Of a stretch of 64,000 bases of DNA, positions 1 to 8,658 are shown piece by piece. A program made the position numbers and the translations under genes. The notes below the pieces were generated by a model. The model had not been told where the DNA came from and made no database searches. It was given only the letters and a program-made list of their open reading frames with translations. The stretch comes from Venatoribacter cucullus (GTDB lineage: Bacteria; Pseudomonadota; Gammaproteobacteria; Pseudomonadales; Oceanobacteraceae). The stretch covers positions 2,420,001-2,484,000 of the forward strand of contig NZ_CP046056.1 of NCBI RefSeq assembly GCF_016132445.1, given 5' to 3'. Numbering within the stretch: the stretch's first letter is position 1; every line of letters starts with the position of its first letter.

Positions 1-677
1 AACACGACCGCCAACATGGCGACAAAAGGAACCTTGCCACGCAGGTCGAGACCTTTGAAGCTGTGATATTTAAAGTTACTGACCATCAGCAAACCCGCTG
101 CCGGCACTATCACCGCCATCAACCAGGCCACCTCTTCCCCTTTAACACCAGTTTCACTGAACACCCAGACGGTACCGGCCACAATAGCTGCCGCCGCCGG
201 ACTGGCCAGGCCGGTGAAGAAGTTCTTATCCGCAGTGTCGAGCTGGGTATTAAAGCGCGCCAGTCGCAAAGCTGCACCGGCCACATAAATAAAAGCAGCA
301 ACCCAGCCGACTTTACCTAAATCCTGCAATGCCCAGCTGAAGGCCACCAGCGCTGGTGCCACGCCAAAAGACACCATATCGGCGAGGCTGTCATACTCGG
401 CACCGAAATCACTCTGCGTATTAGTGAGACGAGCCACGCGGCCGTCCATACCATCCAGAATCATGGCTACAAAGATAGCAATAGAGGCATTAATAAAGTC
501 GCCGTTCATACTGGCCACTACGGCATAGAAGCCAGAGAACAAGGCGCCGGTGGTGAACAGGTTCGGTAACAGGTAGATACCTTTACGGCCAGGCCACTTA
601 GCTGGTTTACAGGGTTGTTCCGTTTCAGCGTCTGCCTGCTCGTCGTGCAGAGATTCGTTCTTATCGTTAAGACTCAT
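1..677 (-). CDS. pssA: CDP-diacylglycerol-serine O-phosphatidyltransferase (3' end beyond window)
   Basis: This membrane enzyme makes phosphatidylserine from CDP-diacylglycerol and L-serine, the first step towards phosphatidylethanolamine. Reading leftward from the ATG at 677 gives an open frame to the window edge with no stop. The product begins MSLNDKNESLHDEQ and has a charged cytoplasmic N-terminus followed by hydrophobic segments. The CDP-alcohol phosphatidyltransferase signature is complete: DGRVAR, eight residues, G, three residues, D, three residues, D, within residues of about 75-97 and ending YDSLADMVSFG. The C-terminus is missing only because the window stops. It lies next to ilvY/ilvC, and a pssA-ilvC association is familiar in pseudomonads. 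The PssA subclass (rather than PgsA) is favoured by the SLADMVSFGVAP segment. Confidence 0.9.
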   Translation of the reverse strand, partial: MSLNDKNESLHDEQADAETEQPCKPAKWPGRKGIYLLPNLFTTGALFSGFYAVVASMNGDFINASIAIFVAMILDGMDGRVARLTNTQSDFGAEYDSLADMVSFGVAPALVAFSWALQDLGKVGWVAAFIYVAGAALRLARFNTQLDTADKNFFTGLASPAAAAIVAGTVWVFSETGVKGEEVAWLMAVIVPAAGLLMVSNFKYHSFKGLDLRGKVPFVAMLAVV

Positions 678-733
678 GGGTAAAACTCGTTCGTACTGCG
701 TTAAACAAAGGCTGCATTATGAGCCATCGCCGG

Positions 734-1609
734 TCAAATAACAGCCGTCTTCCACAACGCCTGCAATAAAGGTTCATGCAAACGTTGCGTCGGCGCGCAC
801 AGGCCAATGGAAAACGGCTCCAGCTCAGGTTGTACATTCAATACCCGCACCCGGCCGGCCATTGGACTGTTGCGCAATACCAGTTCCGGCACCACTCCAG
901 CCCCAACCCCTAATGCCACCATGCTGACAATGGCTTCGTTGCCGGTGACCTGGGCATAGATATGCGGAGTAATGCCACGGCTTTCAAACCAGCGATTTAC
1001 CCGGGTACGGGCCAACCCGGTTTCCGACAGCACCATGGGTACCGCCGACCAGTCGATATCACTGCGGGTTAGCGCTGACACCGCCCCTGGTGCCCGCGGG
1101 GCAATGAACAATAAAGGTGACGCGGCAATGGCCTTAAAAGTGAGCTCCTGCGGTAACTGCTCAGGGCGGGCCGCAATCACCACATCCGCCTCACCGGACA
1201 GCGCCCGCGGAATAGACTCTGCGGCATCACCGGTGTGGATACGCAGATCCACCAGCGGATAGCGTTCACGGAAACGCGATAACAGATCGGCCAGAAAGCT
1301 GTAGCTGGCAGTTACCGAACAGTAGAGTGTCAGACGACCACTGAGGTCGCTCACTTCGGTACTCAGAGCTGTGCGCAACTCCTGCCAGCTTAATAAGGTT
1401 TGCTCAGCATGCTGACGGAAACGCTCACCGGCGGCGGTTAACTGCAACGGTGTGGTATCGCGGGTTAACAGTTGCGCACCGGCTTCTTCTTCCATACGCG
1501 CCAGCCGCCGGCTGAGCGTGGACGGACTCATGTGCAGTTGCACACTGGCTTTCCCCAAGTGCAGACAGCTGCAGAGGCTTAAAAACACCTGCAAGTCTTT
1601 GTAATCCAT
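734..1609 (-). CDS. ilvY: LysR-type activator of ilvC
   Basis: A 291-residue LysR regulator with an N-terminal winged helix (residues about 1-60, MSPSTLSRRLARMEE) and a C-terminal effector-binding domain. The sequence follows E. coli IlvY closely along its length, including CSVTASYS, TGDAAES, GNEAIVSMVALG and the terminal RLHEPLLQALWK. IlvY senses acetohydroxy acids, the substrates of IlvC, and activates ilvC while repressing itself. The gene is transcribed divergently from ilvC and shares a 134-bp intergenic region that holds two tandem palindromes. Both gene order and similarity support the call. Confidence 0.93.
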   Translation of the reverse strand: MDYKDLQVFLSLCSCLHLGKASVQLHMSPSTLSRRLARMEEEAGAQLLTRDTTPLQLTAAGERFRQHAEQTLLSWQELRTALSTEVSDLSGRLTLYCSVTASYSFLADLLSRFRERYPLVDLRIHTGDAAESIPRALSGEADVVIAARPEQLPQELTFKAIAASPLLFIAPRAPGAVSALTRSDIDWSAVPMVLSETGLARTRVNRWFESRGITPHIYAQVTGNEAIVSMVALGVGAGVVPELVLRNSPMAGRVRVLNVQPELEPFSIGLCAPTQRLHEPLLQALWKTAVI

Positions 1610-1635
1610 GGTCTTTCTTTAACCTCCGCCAGGGC

Positions 1636-1683
1636 GTTGCATTTATTGCAACAGGATGACGCAAAGATAGCATTTTACGCAAC
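1636..1683. promoter_or_regulatory. Tandem IlvY operators between ilvY and ilvC
   Basis: A perfect inverted repeat with arms GTTGCA and TGCAAC and a 5-bp spacer lies at 1636-1652. A related, weaker copy (TAGCATTTTACGCAAC) lies at about 1668-1683. Their centres are 31 bp apart, close to three helical turns, so both would face the same side of the DNA. Tandem TTGC...GCAA type operators are the known arrangement for IlvY. Assignment to IlvY is inferred from position and pattern. Confidence 0.7.
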
Positions 1684-1743
1684 AAGCTGGGTGGCTTAGT
1701 ATGGGCGCGGATTTTTATTAACCTCACTACCTGGGAGACAGAG

Positions 1744-3234
1744 ATGAGTGCTAACTATTTCAATACCCTGAACCTGCGTGAAAAGCTGGATCAGCTGGGC
1801 CGCTGCCGTTTTATGGACCGTTCTGAGTTCGAGTCCGGCTGTGATTTTCTGAAAGGCAAAAAAGTCGTCATCATCGGCTGTGGTGCTCAGGGTCTGAACC
1901 AGGGCCTGAACATGCGTGATTCTGGCCTGGATGTGTCTTACACCCTGCGCGCAGAAGCCATTGCGGAAAAGCGTCAGTCCTGGAAAAACGCCACTGACAA
2001 CGGTTTCACTGTTGGCACCTACGAAGAACTGATCCCGCAGGCTGACCTGCTGATCAACCTGACCCCGGACAAGCAGCACACTGCCGTTATCAACGCCGTG
2101 ATGCCGCTGATGAAGCAAGGCGCAGCCCTGGGCTACAGCCACGGTTTCAACATCGTGGAAGAAGGCATGCAGATCCGTTCTGACCTGACTGTAGTCATGG
2201 TGGCACCGAAGTGCCCGGGTTCTGAAGTGCGTGAAGAATACAAGCGTGGTTTCGGTGTACCGACCCTGATCGCTGTGCACCCGGAAAACGACCCGAACGG
2301 CGAAGGCTGGGACATCGCCAAAGCCTGGGCCGCTGGTACCGGTGGTCACCGTGCGGGCTGCCTGGAATCTTCTTTCGTAGCCGAAGTGAAGTCTGACCTG
2401 ATGGGCGAACAAACCATTCTGTGCGGCATGCTGCAGACTGGCGCCATCCTGGGCTTCGAGAAAATGGTTGAAGACGGTATCGACGAAGGTTACGCCGCCA
2501 AGCTGATCCAGTACGGCTGGGAAACTGTGACCGAAGCGCTGAAATACGGCGGCATCACCAACATGATGGATCGTCTGTCCAACCCGGCGAAAATCGTTGC
2601 CTTCGACATGGCCGAAGACCTGAAAGAACTGATGCGCCCGCTGTTCCGCAAGCATCAGGACGACATCATGAGCGGCGAATTCTCCCGCAACATGATGATC
2701 GACTGGGCCAATAACGATGCCAACCTGCTGAAATGGCGTGAAGAAACCGCAGAAACCGGCTTCGAAAAAGCCCCGGCGTCTGACGTTAAGATCGACGAGC
2801 AGGAATACTTCGACCACGGCATCCTGCTGGTTGCCATGATCAAAGCCGGCGTAGAACTGGCGTTTGAAACCATGGTTGAGAGCGGCATTGTTGAAGAGTC
2901 TGCTTACTACGAGTCTCTGCACGAAACTCCGCTGATCGCCAACACCATCGCCCGTCGCAAACTGTACGAAATGAACGTGGTGATCTCTGACACCGCTGAA
3001 TACGGTAACTACCTGTTCTCTCACGCTGCGGTACCGCTGCTGCGCGAGAAGTTCATGCCGCACATCAGCACCGACGTGATCGGTAAAGGCCTGAAAGTGA
3101 AGTCCACTTCTGTCGACAACAAGCGTCTGATCGAAGTGAACGAACTGATCCGCAACCACCCGGTAGAGTGGATCGGTCAGGAACTGCGTGGCTACATGAC
3201 CGACATGAAGCGCATTGTAGAAGCCTCTAACTAA
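1744..3234 (+). CDS. ilvC: Ketol-acid reductoisomerase, class II
   Basis: NADPH- and magnesium-dependent isomeroreductase of valine and isoleucine synthesis, converting acetolactate or acetohydroxybutyrate to dihydroxy acids in the cytoplasm. At 496 residues it is the long enterobacterial class II form, not the 330-residue class I form usual in pseudomonads. The Rossmann glycine motif is seen in [14 protein letters not shown] (residues about 40-52), and two C-terminal knotted domains follow. The ATG is preceded by GGGAGA. Codon use is strongly biased, as expected of a highly expressed gene, which also opens a spurious 518-codon antisense frame. It is followed by a clear terminator. Confidence 0.96.
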   Translation: MSANYFNTLNLREKLDQLGRCRFMDRSEFESGCDFLKGKKVVIIGCGAQGLNQGLNMRDSGLDVSYTLRAEAIAEKRQSWKNATDNGFTVGTYEELIPQADLLINLTPDKQHTAVINAVMPLMKQGAALGYSHGFNIVEEGMQIRSDLTVVMVAPKCPGSEVREEYKRGFGVPTLIAVHPENDPNGEGWDIAKAWAAGTGGHRAGCLESSFVAEVKSDLMGEQTILCGMLQTGAILGFEKMVEDGIDEGYAAKLIQYGWETVTEALKYGGITNMMDRLSNPAKIVAFDMAEDLKELMRPLFRKHQDDIMSGEFSRNMMIDWANNDANLLKWREETAETGFEKAPASDVKIDEQEYFDHGILLVAMIKAGVELAFETMVESGIVEESAYYESLHETPLIANTIARRKLYEMNVVISDTAEYGNYLFSHAAVPLLREKFMPHISTDVIGKGLKVKSTSVDNKRLIEVNELIRNHPVEWIGQELRGYMTDMKRIVEASN

Positions 3235-3254
3235 GAGACTGTCTGCAACCAAAG

Positions 3255-3280
3255 AACCCGGCTCCGGCCGGGTTTTTTAT
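3255..3280 (+). terminator. Rho-independent terminator of ilvC
   Basis: An 8-bp perfect stem AACCCGGC/GCCGGGTT with loop TCCG is followed by a run of T, 20 bp after the ilvC stop codon. Confidence 0.9.
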
Positions 3281-3362
3281 TGCCCGCCTGCCAACAAACA
3301 GCCGCGAAAAGTGACTGATTCATTACACGACTGTCATCTGGCGTTCACATTGCCGCCCGATA

Positions 3363-5168
3363 ATGCCCGCCTGTCTGATTTTTCCGGTTTTATTTATGGC
3401 ACCGCATCTGCTGCAACGCAGTCTGGACGATCTGATCAGCAAGGAAGCCATTCACACCGTTGTACAACCCATTGTCGATTTACGCCGGCAATGCGCGCTG
3501 GGTTATGAAGCACTCAGCCGGGGCGAACAGGGGCATCTGCTACAACGCCCGGACCTGATGTTTCAGGCTGCGCACCAGTTTGACCGCATTCCCGAACTGG
3601 AGCTGCTGTGTATCCGCAGTGCGGTAAAACACTTTGCTGCCGAACAGGCCGAAGGCCTGTTATTTCTGAATGTCTGCCCGCAAAGTCTGCTGAATTATGC
3701 CGAAGAAATCAGCAGCCTGACGCTGTTGCTGCAACAGCGTGGCCTGCAACCGGCCAATGTGGTGCTGGAAATATCCGAACGCTTTCCCATCGACAATACT
3801 GCGCAGTTTTTAACCCTGCTCGGCCACCTGAAAGAACTGGGTTACAGCATTGCCATCGATGATCTGGGCAGCGGCTATTCCGGCCTCAAACTCTGGTCAG
3901 AAATCCGTCCGCATTACGTCAAAATTGATCGCCATTTTATCGACCGCATTGATCAGGACCCGGTCAAGCAAGCCTTTGTCACCTCAGTGGTGCAGCTGTG
4001 TGAGCAACTGCAGTGCGAAGTGATTGCCGAAGGTATTGAAACCGTTGGTGAACTGAACCTGATCCGCAGTCTGGGTATTCATATTGGCCAGGGCTATCTG
4101 CTGGGTAAACCGCAAAGTCAGCCGGCATTTTTAACCCCGGAACGCACGCCGGCACCGCCGCCCAACAGTTATGGCAAAGGGCTTGAGCAACCCATTGGTA
4201 ATTTATGCCAGAACGTCCGCGCCATTGATGCCCAGCTGCCGATGCGCCAGGTGGATGAATTATTCCGCACCCGGCCAGAACTGATGTCGCTGCCGGTGCT
4301 GGCACAGCAACGCCCGGTCGGTTTACTGGAACGGCGACGGTTGCTGGAAGCCTTTGCCCTGCCCTATGGCCGTGCCTTATTTGAACGCAAAACCGCCAGC
4401 CATTTTATGCAGCAGAATCCGCTGATTGTGGATGCCAGCATGACGCTGGAAACGGTGAGTAAAATCATTACCGACGACACCGAGCACGAATTGCCACCGC
4501 AGATTATCGTTACCCACGCCGGCGAATATCAGGGCGTGGTGAACAGTAAAGATCTGCTTAAACACATCACCGACAGCCAGCTGCAGAAAGCCCGTTACGC
4601 CAACCCGCTGACTCTGCTGCCCGGTAACGTGCCAGTGGATGAACACATCGCCTCGTTATTGCGGGTGCAACAGAATTTCAGTCTGCTCTATGCCGACCTG
4701 AATTATTTCAAACCCTTTAACGACCACTATGGTTATCGTCAGGGCGATGCGGTGTTGCGCTGGCTGGGCAAGCTGCTGCAACAATTCAGCAGTCGCGACA
4801 CCTTTGTCGGCCATATCGGTGGTGATGATTTTGTGCTGATCAGCGAGGAACCGGATATTGCCCGCTTATGCGACGATATTCTGCAAGGCTTCGCCAGCGG
4901 CGTAACTGATTTTCTCAGTGCCGAAGACCGCCAGCGTGGCTATATTCCCGGTACCGACCGCGCCGGCAATGCCTGCCACTTGCCGTTACTGAGCCTCGCC
5001 ATTGGTGTCGTTCCCTCAACCCTGCTGCCCAACAACGATCCGCAAACCCTGGCGCAGCTGGCCGCTCAGGCCAAACACCTGGCCAAACAAAAAAATGACA
5101 GCGCCTGGCATCTGCTTGGTAACAGCCACCCGCCGCTAAGGCCTGCCCTGCGCGCCGTACAGCTCTGA
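3363..5168 (+). CDS. EAL-CBS-GGDEF cyclic-di-GMP protein
   Basis: A 601-residue signalling protein with no membrane segment. Residues about 25-255 form an EAL phosphodiesterase domain with the usual catalytic positions: EALSRG, NVCPQ, LEISER, AIDDLGSGYSGL, YVKIDR, IAEGIET and QGYLLGKP. Residues about 290-420 resemble a CBS-pair sensor (HFMQQNPLIVDASMTL, GVVNSKDLLKHI). Residues about 440-570 are GGDEF-like, but the signature reads GGDDF (about residue 485), so cyclase activity is uncertain. Net hydrolysis of c-di-GMP is the likelier role. The start is unsure: the ATG at 3363 lacks a good ribosome site, and an ATG at 3396 is an alternative. It stands alone between ilvC and dapC. Confidence 0.85.
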   Translation: MPACLIFPVLFMAPHLLQRSLDDLISKEAIHTVVQPIVDLRRQCALGYEALSRGEQGHLLQRPDLMFQAAHQFDRIPELELLCIRSAVKHFAAEQAEGLLFLNVCPQSLLNYAEEISSLTLLLQQRGLQPANVVLEISERFPIDNTAQFLTLLGHLKELGYSIAIDDLGSGYSGLKLWSEIRPHYVKIDRHFIDRIDQDPVKQAFVTSVVQLCEQLQCEVIAEGIETVGELNLIRSLGIHIGQGYLLGKPQSQPAFLTPERTPAPPPNSYGKGLEQPIGNLCQNVRAIDAQLPMRQVDELFRTRPELMSLPVLAQQRPVGLLERRRLLEAFALPYGRALFERKTASHFMQQNPLIVDASMTLETVSKIITDDTEHELPPQIIVTHAGEYQGVVNSKDLLKHITDSQLQKARYANPLTLLPGNVPVDEHIASLLRVQQNFSLLYADLNYFKPFNDHYGYRQGDAVLRWLGKLLQQFSSRDTFVGHIGGDDFVLISEEPDIARLCDDILQGFASGVTDFLSAEDRQRGYIPGTDRAGNACHLPLLSLAIGVVPSTLLPNNDPQTLAQLAAQAKHLAKQKNDSAWHLLGNSHPPLRPALRAVQL

Positions 5169-5191
5169 CAAGCATCCACGCCAAATGCCTG

Positions 5192-5197
5192 TATAAT
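5192..5197 (+). promoter_or_regulatory. Candidate -10 element upstream of dapC
   Basis: A perfect TATAAT lies 33 bp before the dapC start codon. No convincing -35 hexamer is seen at the usual spacing, so only the -10 is reported. Confidence 0.45.
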
Positions 5198-5230
5198 GGC
5201 CGCCGTTTTTAAGGCAACGCGGACACAGGC

Positions 5231-6424
5231 ATGAACCCCGATCTGAGCAAGCTGCAACCCTACCCGTTTGAGAAACTGGCCCAACTGAAGGCCGCGGTTA
5301 CCCCACCTGCCGGGCTGCCACACATCGCCCTGTCCATCGGTGAACCGCAGCATCCGTCGCCGGCCTTTGTGCAGCAAGCCATGATCGACAACATCAGCCG
5401 GCTGGAAAATTACCCCACCACCAAAGGCCTGCCGGAACTGAGCAGCACCATCGCCCACTGGCTGCAGCGCCGTTTTAACCTGCAAACCATCGACCCAGTG
5501 ACCCAGGTGATTCCGGTTAACGGCACCCGCGAAGCCATTTTTGCCTTTACTCAGGCCGCGGTTGATCGCAGCCAGCCCGATGCTCTGGTGGTGTCGCCCA
5601 ACCCCTTCTATCAGATTTACGAAGGCGCCGCGTATCTGGCCGGCGCCACGCCGTATTTTCTGCCCTGTCTGGCGGCCAATAATTTCCATCCCGACTATAA
5701 AGCCGTACCGGCCGACGTCTGGGAGCGCTGCCAGCTGCTGTTCCTCTGCTCGCCCGGCAACCCGACCGGTGCGGTGCTGAGTTTTGAACAATTCGCTGAG
5801 CTGATTGAGCTGGCCGATCGTCATAACTTTATTCTGGCCAGTGATGAGTGTTATTCAGAAATTTACGTCGATGGCAAAGAAGCACCCATGGGCCTGCTGG
5901 AAGCCTGCGCACGTCTGGGCCGCCACGATTATAAAAACTGCGTGGTGTTTCACTCGCTGTCCAAACGCTCCAACCTGCCGGGCCTGCGTTCCGGTTTTAT
6001 TGCCGGCGACGCCGCGCTGCTGAAACCCTTTTTGCTCTACCGCACCTACCACGGCTGTGCCATGCCGCTGCAAACCCAGCTGGCCTCCATCGCCGCCTGG
6101 AACGACGAGCAGCACGTAGTAGAAAACCGCGAGTTATACACACAAAAATTCCGTGCCGTGATCGATATTCTCAGCCCGGTGTTACCGGTGCAGCAAACCG
6201 ACGCCAGTTTTTATCTGTGGGTAGAAACGCCCATTAATGAAGAAACCTTTGCCCAGCAATTATTCGCCCAGCAAAACGTCACCGTGCTGCCCGGTTCGTA
6301 TTTATCCCGCACGGTAAATGACATTAATCCGGGTAAAAACCGCGTGCGCATGGCCTTAGTCGCCGGCGTGGATGAATGCATTGAAGCCGCGCAGCGTATC
6401 CGCGCCTTTGTTGAAAGCCTGTAA
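5231..6424 (+). CDS. dapC: Succinyldiaminopimelate transaminase
   Basis: PLP-dependent class I aminotransferase of 397 residues. It converts N-succinyl-2-amino-6-oxopimelate to N-succinyl-LL-diaminopimelate on the succinylase branch of lysine and peptidoglycan synthesis. The opening MNPDLSKLQPYPFEKL is typical of the DapC family. The PLP lysine is in HSLSKRSNLPG (Lys245), and SPGNPTGAV and the terminal arginine region are present. It is followed after 9 bp by the sufE-like gene, so the two are probably cotranscribed. dapD and dapE are not in the window. Confidence 0.92.
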   Translation: MNPDLSKLQPYPFEKLAQLKAAVTPPAGLPHIALSIGEPQHPSPAFVQQAMIDNISRLENYPTTKGLPELSSTIAHWLQRRFNLQTIDPVTQVIPVNGTREAIFAFTQAAVDRSQPDALVVSPNPFYQIYEGAAYLAGATPYFLPCLAANNFHPDYKAVPADVWERCQLLFLCSPGNPTGAVLSFEQFAELIELADRHNFILASDECYSEIYVDGKEAPMGLLEACARLGRHDYKNCVVFHSLSKRSNLPGLRSGFIAGDAALLKPFLLYRTYHGCAMPLQTQLASIAAWNDEQHVVENRELYTQKFRAVIDILSPVLPVQQTDASFYLWVETPINEETFAQQLFAQQNVTVLPGSYLSRTVNDINPGKNRVRMALVAGVDECIEAAQRIRAFVESL

Positions 6425-6433
6425 GGAGTAACC

Positions 6434-6868
6434 ATGACCCTCACTGAAAACCCCTTCGGCACCAGCATCAGCACCGAAGACATTCTCGATACCCTGGGCT
6501 TTTTTGACGACTGGGAAGAGCGCTACAAATACATCATCGATCTGGGTAAACAATTACCCGTTATGGCCGACAGCAAAAAAACCGAACAGTATCTGCTGCG
6601 CGGTTGTCAGAGCCAGGTGTGGATCGACAGCGAACTGAATAACGGCGTGCTGAATTTCGAAGCCGATTCCGATGCACACATTGTGCGCGGTTTGCTGGGC
6701 GTGGTACTGGCGGCGTACAACCACAAAACCCCGGCGGGTATTCTGGCCTTTGATATAGACGATTATTTTGCCCGCATCGATCTGGTCAAACATTTAAGCC
6801 CCACCCGCGGCAACGGTTTACGCGCCATGGTGCAACGCATTCAGGACACCGCGCGCAACGCCGGCTGA
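6434..6868 (+). CDS. SufE/CsdE family sulfur acceptor
   Basis: A 144-residue protein of the SufE fold, which takes persulfide sulfur from a cysteine desulfurase (SufS or CsdA) and passes it on for Fe-S cluster or other thio-cofactor assembly. The acceptor cysteine is Cys58 in LLRGCQSQVW. The flanking DDWEERYKYIIDLGK and the C-terminal LSPTRGNGL are characteristic. No desulfurase gene is adjacent; dapC is immediately upstream, and in related bacteria dap and csd genes often sit together. CsdE and SufE cannot be told apart from this sequence. Confidence 0.88.
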   Translation: MTLTENPFGTSISTEDILDTLGFFDDWEERYKYIIDLGKQLPVMADSKKTEQYLLRGCQSQVWIDSELNNGVLNFEADSDAHIVRGLLGVVLAAYNHKTPAGILAFDIDDYFARIDLVKHLSPTRGNGLRAMVQRIQDTARNAG

Positions 6869-6922
6869 GCCTGTTTGTGAATTCCGGTTAACATTTCCAC
6901 CGATTTGTTAACCGCAACCGCA

Positions 6923-6940
6923 TTGTCATAAATATGTAAC
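6923..6940 (+). promoter_or_regulatory. Pho box (PhoB site) upstream of the chemoreceptor gene
   Basis: TTGTCATAAATATGTAAC matches the 18-bp Pho box consensus (two CTGTCAT-type repeats with an AT-rich 4-bp spacer) at about 15 positions. It lies 57 bp before the start codon at 6997. A weak -10-like TACAAC follows at 6949, slightly closer than in classic pho promoters. Assignment is by pattern only. Confidence 0.6.
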
Positions 6941-6996
6941 ATTGCACCTACAACCTGTGCAGCGCCGGATGTCCCGGCTCTGACAGGAATTTTTAC

Positions 6997-8607
6997 ATGC
7001 GCATCCGCCACCGGCTGATCCTGATGGCCGCTTTACCCGCCGTACTCACCAGCCTGATTTTTTTCTATGTGTGGCAACAAATGCCGCAGGTGGTCGCCAA
7101 TGCCACCCGGCTGTTTGACGAACGCATGACCCCGGTGTGGTTACTCAGTGCCATCAGCCGTGCCACCGCCGATGGCGTGGTGGATGTGGCACACCAGAGC
7201 CGCGCCCAGATGCTGATGTGGCCGGACGCGCAGCAACGCCTGCAGCAAGCCCGCACACAGATTGAAGATTCCTGGCAGCAGTATCAGCGGCTGGCCACTT
7301 CCGCCAGCGAACAGGCCTTATTGCAGCAACACCCTGAGGCTTACCCACAACTGCAGACCGCCCTCGACCGCCTGCAGCAATTTATTGAGCAGCGCGAGTC
7401 GTACAGCATGGGCCGCTGGATTGATATGGATATGTACCCGCAGATCAGCCCCATGCTGCAACTGGTTGATCAGTTGATTGCGTTACAGACGGAACTGGCA
7501 GCGGCCGGCGCCGCCGAGGCCGAAGCGCAAACCCGGCAAACCATCCGCGCCATCGCCGCACTGGCCACGGTTCTGATTCTGGCCATGGCGGCGCTGGGCT
7601 GGCTGGGCTACCGGCGCATTCTGAACCCGCTGCGGAATATCCGTAACCGGGTGATTGAAGTGGAGACAACCCATGATCTTGGCTTGCGCATTGAACTGCA
7701 GAATCGGGATGAGCTGGGTGAGCTGGCACGGGCGTTTAATCAGATGATGGACAGCATCAGCAGCACCTTTCAGACCCTGCATCAGAATGGCCGCCAACTC
7801 AGTGAGGCGGCGGTAGAACTGCGTCAGCTGGCCGGCGACACCGGCAATCTGGCGCGCGAACAGCTGGGCAGCATGCACGAAACCAGTCAGCAGATGGAAC
7901 AGGTACACGCTGCCGCGCAGCAGGTGAACCGGGTTACCGATCAGGCCGCCAGCGCCACCCAGGATGTCGCCCAGCTGGTCAGCCACGGCGACCAGACCGT
8001 GCAGGCGGTGGTTAAGGCCATTGCCGACACCAGCGCCCGCACCGAGCAGTCGGCCGGGTTTGCCCGTGGCTTGCTGGAACATTCCGGCAATATCGGCACC
8101 GTGCTGGATGTGATCAGCAGCATTGCCGAACAGACCAACCTGCTGGCGCTGAACGCGGCAATTGAAGCGGCACGGGCCGGTGAACACGGCCGCGGCTTTG
8201 CGGTGGTGGCTGATGAAGTGCGCACATTGGCGCGCCGTACCGCCGATTCCACCCGGGAAATTGCGGCGTTGGTGGAGAATATTCAGCAAGGTGCCGACCA
8301 GACCGCCAGCAGCCTGAATGATGTCAGCAGCTTAACCGATTATATGGTGCAACAGGCGCAGGCCGCCGGGCAGGCGCTGGCCGATATCCGCCAGGCCGCC
8401 GAGGCGCTGCAGGAAACCGGCCATGCGGTGGCGTCACTCAGCCATGAGCAGTTGCAGATCAGTGCCGCCATTCAGCAGCGCACCCACAGCATGACGGCCC
8501 AGGCCAGCCAGACCGAAAGTCAGGCCAGTGCCACCGAAGCTCTGAGCCAGCAACTGGAACAGCTGGCGGTGCAGCAAAAAACCGCCCTCAGCCGCTTCGG
8601 CATTTAA
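6997..8607 (+). CDS. Methyl-accepting chemotaxis protein
   Basis: A 536-residue transmembrane chemoreceptor. Segment one (residues about 7-27) and segment two (about 183-205) bracket a helical periplasmic ligand-binding domain of roughly 155 residues. A HAMP linker (about 206-260) and a long signalling coiled coil follow. The kinase-control tip is seen near residue 375 ([19 protein letters not shown], then [12 protein letters not shown]). The ligand cannot be read from sequence. The Pho box upstream suggests induction by phosphate starvation and hence a possible role in phosphate taxis, as for P. aeruginosa CtpL. No other chemotaxis gene lies nearby. Confidence 0.93.
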   Translation: MRIRHRLILMAALPAVLTSLIFFYVWQQMPQVVANATRLFDERMTPVWLLSAISRATADGVVDVAHQSRAQMLMWPDAQQRLQQARTQIEDSWQQYQRLATSASEQALLQQHPEAYPQLQTALDRLQQFIEQRESYSMGRWIDMDMYPQISPMLQLVDQLIALQTELAAAGAAEAEAQTRQTIRAIAALATVLILAMAALGWLGYRRILNPLRNIRNRVIEVETTHDLGLRIELQNRDELGELARAFNQMMDSISSTFQTLHQNGRQLSEAAVELRQLAGDTGNLAREQLGSMHETSQQMEQVHAAAQQVNRVTDQAASATQDVAQLVSHGDQTVQAVVKAIADTSARTEQSAGFARGLLEHSGNIGTVLDVISSIAEQTNLLALNAAIEAARAGEHGRGFAVVADEVRTLARRTADSTREIAALVENIQQGADQTASSLNDVSSLTDYMVQQAQAAGQALADIRQAAEALQETGHAVASLSHEQLQISAAIQQRTHSMTAQASQTESQASATEALSQQLEQLAVQQKTALSRFGI

Positions 8608-8658
8608 CCGGGCTTTTTACCAGATACGCAGCGCAGCTTATAACGTCCGCAGTGCGGC

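Noticed and set aside
1696-3252. 518-codon open frame antisense to ilvC
   Set aside because: It is a shadow of ilvC, whose strong codon bias removes stops on the opposite strand. The translation is low in complexity and IlvC is unambiguous.
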